Shown here piece after piece: positions 3,846 to 5,209 of a stretch of DNA of 5,209 nt. Positions within the stretch are counted from its first letter, which is position 1. Each line of letters begins with the position of its first letter. Under the pieces are notes generated by a model. That model was not told the DNA's origin and did no database searches. It was given only the letters and a program-made list of their open reading frames with translations. Position numbers and translations under genes: made by a program. This stretch comes from JAAZMX01 sp035388025 (GTDB taxonomy: Bacteria; Patescibacteriota; Patescibacteriia; UBA2196; GWA2-42-15), in the NCBI GenBank assembly GCA_035388025.1, contig DAOOPA010000056.1:1-5209 (forward strand), given 5' to 3'.

Positions 3846-5103
3846 ATTCCCAATATCCCAACGATCGTTTTAATTCCGGATGCGTCTTGGCATAAACTTT
3901 AGCTGGGATTTTTTTTACCACCGCTTCCACTGCTTGTCGACAAGCTCTGGCTCCGGCGATGGAACCGTCCGGATGACCATGCAGTCCGCCGCCAAAATTT
4001 ATCACAATATCTGTACCGAGTATTTTGGTTAATTTTTCCACCAGCCCCGGATGCAAGCCGCCTGAAGCGATCGGCAAAACCGGTTTGATATTTTGCCAAT
4101 TGGTGATTTCTTTATTTACTCCAAACCAATCTTCTGCCATTTCCAGATTTATTGTCGCCACTTCCTCGGCCGCGCCTTCCATTTTGCCAACCACCGTACC
4201 GGTGTGTAGCTGATCAATGCCCGCCAATCTGGCCAACTTGGCCAAAAGAAACATGCTCATGCCATGGCGTGGATTTTTGGTGAACATTGAGTGCCCGGCG
4301 CGGTGTCCATGCAAGATTAATCCCAAATTTTGTTGGCGCAAAAATTGGACATTATCCAAGCCGGACACCACCAGATCAATCATCACTGCCTTGCCCTCAT
4401 ATTTTTTTACCAGCTTTGCCCGCTGGAGCATCACATCAGCTGGCCCAGTCACATTGAAAACATATATTTTTTTCCCCCCGGTTTCTTTTTCTACTTGCTT
4501 TTTGAGTTTCATCACTTCACGCACTCGATCTTCGAAACGATTGAATTCCATATCCGTCAGATTCTCATCATCTTTCACCAAGTCCACGCCATTTTTCCAA
4601 ATCTGGTAAGTTAATTCAGCCTGCTCTTTGGCTGATAGCCCCACCTTGGGTTTGATAATCGAGCCGACAATCGGCCGATTGTAAATTTTCAAATATTTCC
4701 TCACGCCTTCAATGCCAAAGGCTGGGCCTGAAAATGAATCAAGATATTTTTTTGGCAGTTGAATATCCAACAGGCGCAGATTCTTTACTACTTTCATACT
4801 AAAAACATTGCCGGCCAGAGCGGAGAGTATTTGGGTGATATTACCCAATTCAAACAAGGGCAGGGGATAGGCGATTTTGACGATTTTATTTTTGTTGTCC
4901 AAGTGAAAAATTTTTGGTCCGAGTTTGGCCATGGTTTTATCTTCCAGAGTACTTAATTTTGTCCAGGTGCCTATAGAAGATTCGGCCGCGATATGCCCGG
5001 CCGCTTCCGCCAGAGGTAAAGCACTTTCCAAATAATACGTGGCGACCACTTCTTTGGCTAGATCCGGCTTGTATCCCGGACGAAGATAGGGGGAGTTGTT
5101 CAT
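3844..5103 (-). CDS. rbcL: Form III-like RuBisCO large subunit
   Basis: The 419-residue product carboxylates ribulose-1,5-bisphosphate to two 3-phosphoglycerates. In this pathway the substrate comes from AMP via ribose-1,5-bisphosphate. Active-site residues are intact (plant numbering in brackets): E41 (E60), T46 and W47 (T65, W66) in ESSIGTWT; N99 (N123); K151 and K153 (K175, K177) in IIKPKVGLS; K177, D179 and E180 (K201 carbamylation site, D203, E204) in VKDDEN; H265, H267 and R268 (H292, H294, R295) in HGHRAGH; H300 (H327); K307 (K334) in loop 6, GTVVGKMEG; S347 (S379) in ASGGLHPG; and the glycines of NFGGGLHGHP. Position 173 is I149 rather than threonine, a change I also recall in archaeal form III enzymes. 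The length is near archaeal form III (about 440), shorter than form I and II. Loop 6 lacks the form II/III GTMGFGK pattern. No small subunit is seen. The ATG start has no ribosome-binding site. Subtype needs a tree. Confidence 0.93.
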   Translation of the reverse strand: MNNSPYLRPGYKPDLAKEVVATYYLESALPLAEAAGHIAAESSIGTWTKLSTLEDKTMAKLGPKIFHLDNKNKIVKIAYPLPLFELGNITQILSALAGNVFSMKVVKNLRLLDIQLPKKYLDSFSGPAFGIEGVRKYLKIYNRPIVGSIIKPKVGLSAKEQAELTYQIWKNGVDLVKDDENLTDMEFNRFEDRVREVMKLKKQVEKETGGKKIYVFNVTGPADVMLQRAKLVKKYEGKAVMIDLVVSGLDNVQFLRQQNLGLILHGHRAGHSMFTKNPRHGMSMFLLAKLARLAGIDQLHTGTVVGKMEGAAEEVATINLEMAEDWFGVNKEITNWQNIKPVLPIASGGLHPGLVEKLTKILGTDIVINFGGGLHGHPDGSIAGARACRQAVEAVVKKIPAKVYAKTHPELKRSLGYWE

Positions 5104-5123
5104 AAAATAAATGTAAAATTGAT

Positions 5124-5151
5124 TTAAGATTTATGAATTAAGATTTATGAA
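5124..5151. repeat. Perfect 14-bp tandem repeat upstream of RuBisCO
   Basis: TTAAGATTTATGAA occurs twice without a gap (5124-5137 and 5138-5151), 20 to 48 bases before the RuBisCO start. It could be a pair of regulator sites or an AT-rich intergenic duplication. No clear -35/-10 pair for RuBisCO is visible around it. Confidence 0.5.
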
Positions 5152-5173
5152 TATTTTAGGAGCTTGCATAGAA

Positions 5174-5193
5174 CAGCATAAACATTTATGCTG
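5174..5193. repeat. Perfect inverted repeat, operator-like
   Basis: CAGCATAAA (5174-5182) and TTTATGCTG (5185-5193) are perfect 9-bp arms separated by CA, about 70 bases upstream of the RuBisCO ATG. No T tract follows on either strand, so a protein-binding palindrome fits better than a terminator. It could equally belong to a gene beyond the window edge. Confidence 0.4.
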
Positions 5194-5209
5194 AAAATAT
5201 GGCAGGCAA

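Noticed and set aside
4025..4956. Several open frames antisense to RuBisCO, and one overlapping it in another frame at 3899-4099
   Set aside because: The RuBisCO frame is certain, and these are shadows with unnatural composition and no start signals.
5188..5209. Start of a plus-strand gene (ATG at 5188, open to the window end)
   Set aside because: Only seven codons are visible, and the nearest AGGAG at 5158-5162 is too far upstream.

Overview
The window looks like a piece of a small-genome, low-to-mid GC bacterial chromosome, most likely a Candidate Phyla Radiation (Patescibacteria) organism. This is inferred from two things. First, two enzymes of the archaeal/CPR-type AMP (nucleoside-salvage) pathway, AMP phosphorylase and a form III-like RuBisCO, lie on the same strand. 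Second, the signals are bacterial (consensus -35/-10 promoters with 17-base spacers, intrinsic terminators), which argues against an archaeon. Lineage assignment needs trees that cannot be run here.

Layout. 3-419 (+): 3' part of an unrecognised protein gene cut by the window edge. 400-561 (-): a 53-residue hydrophobic protein, converging on it and ending at a strong bidirectional terminator (357-401). 562-913: no obvious protein gene, but dense hairpins. A near-perfect promoter on the minus strand (849-877) fires into a long imperfect hairpin and a terminator-like hairpin, suggesting a roughly 110-nt small RNA or an attenuated leader for the 53-residue gene. 914-1189 (+): small two-helix membrane protein. 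1212-1400 (+): a second consensus promoter followed by about 150 nt of structured sequence ending in a terminator, with no convincing ORF, so another small RNA candidate. 1465-2964 (-): AMP phosphorylase. 2965-3224: intergenic region with the promoter signals of the divergent gene. 3225-3790 (+): a pyruvoyl-dependent arginine decarboxylase relative that is frameshifted and has also lost the serine that becomes the pyruvoyl group and a catalytic glutamate. 3807-3845: shared terminator between convergent genes. 3844-5103 (-): RuBisCO with its active-site residues intact, preceded by two perfect 14-bp tandem repeats and a palindrome.

How the genes fit together. AMP phosphorylase converts AMP and phosphate to adenine and ribose-1,5-bisphosphate. 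RuBisCO carboxylates ribulose-1,5-bisphosphate to two 3-phosphoglycerates, which feed lower glycolysis. The connecting enzyme, ribose-1,5-bisphosphate isomerase, is not in this window. The two pathway genes are separated by the damaged decarboxylase gene on the opposite strand, so they are not in a simple operon here. The less ordinary parts of the window are the two unassigned structured-RNA candidates, the hidden small hydrophobic gene and the multiply altered decarboxylase.
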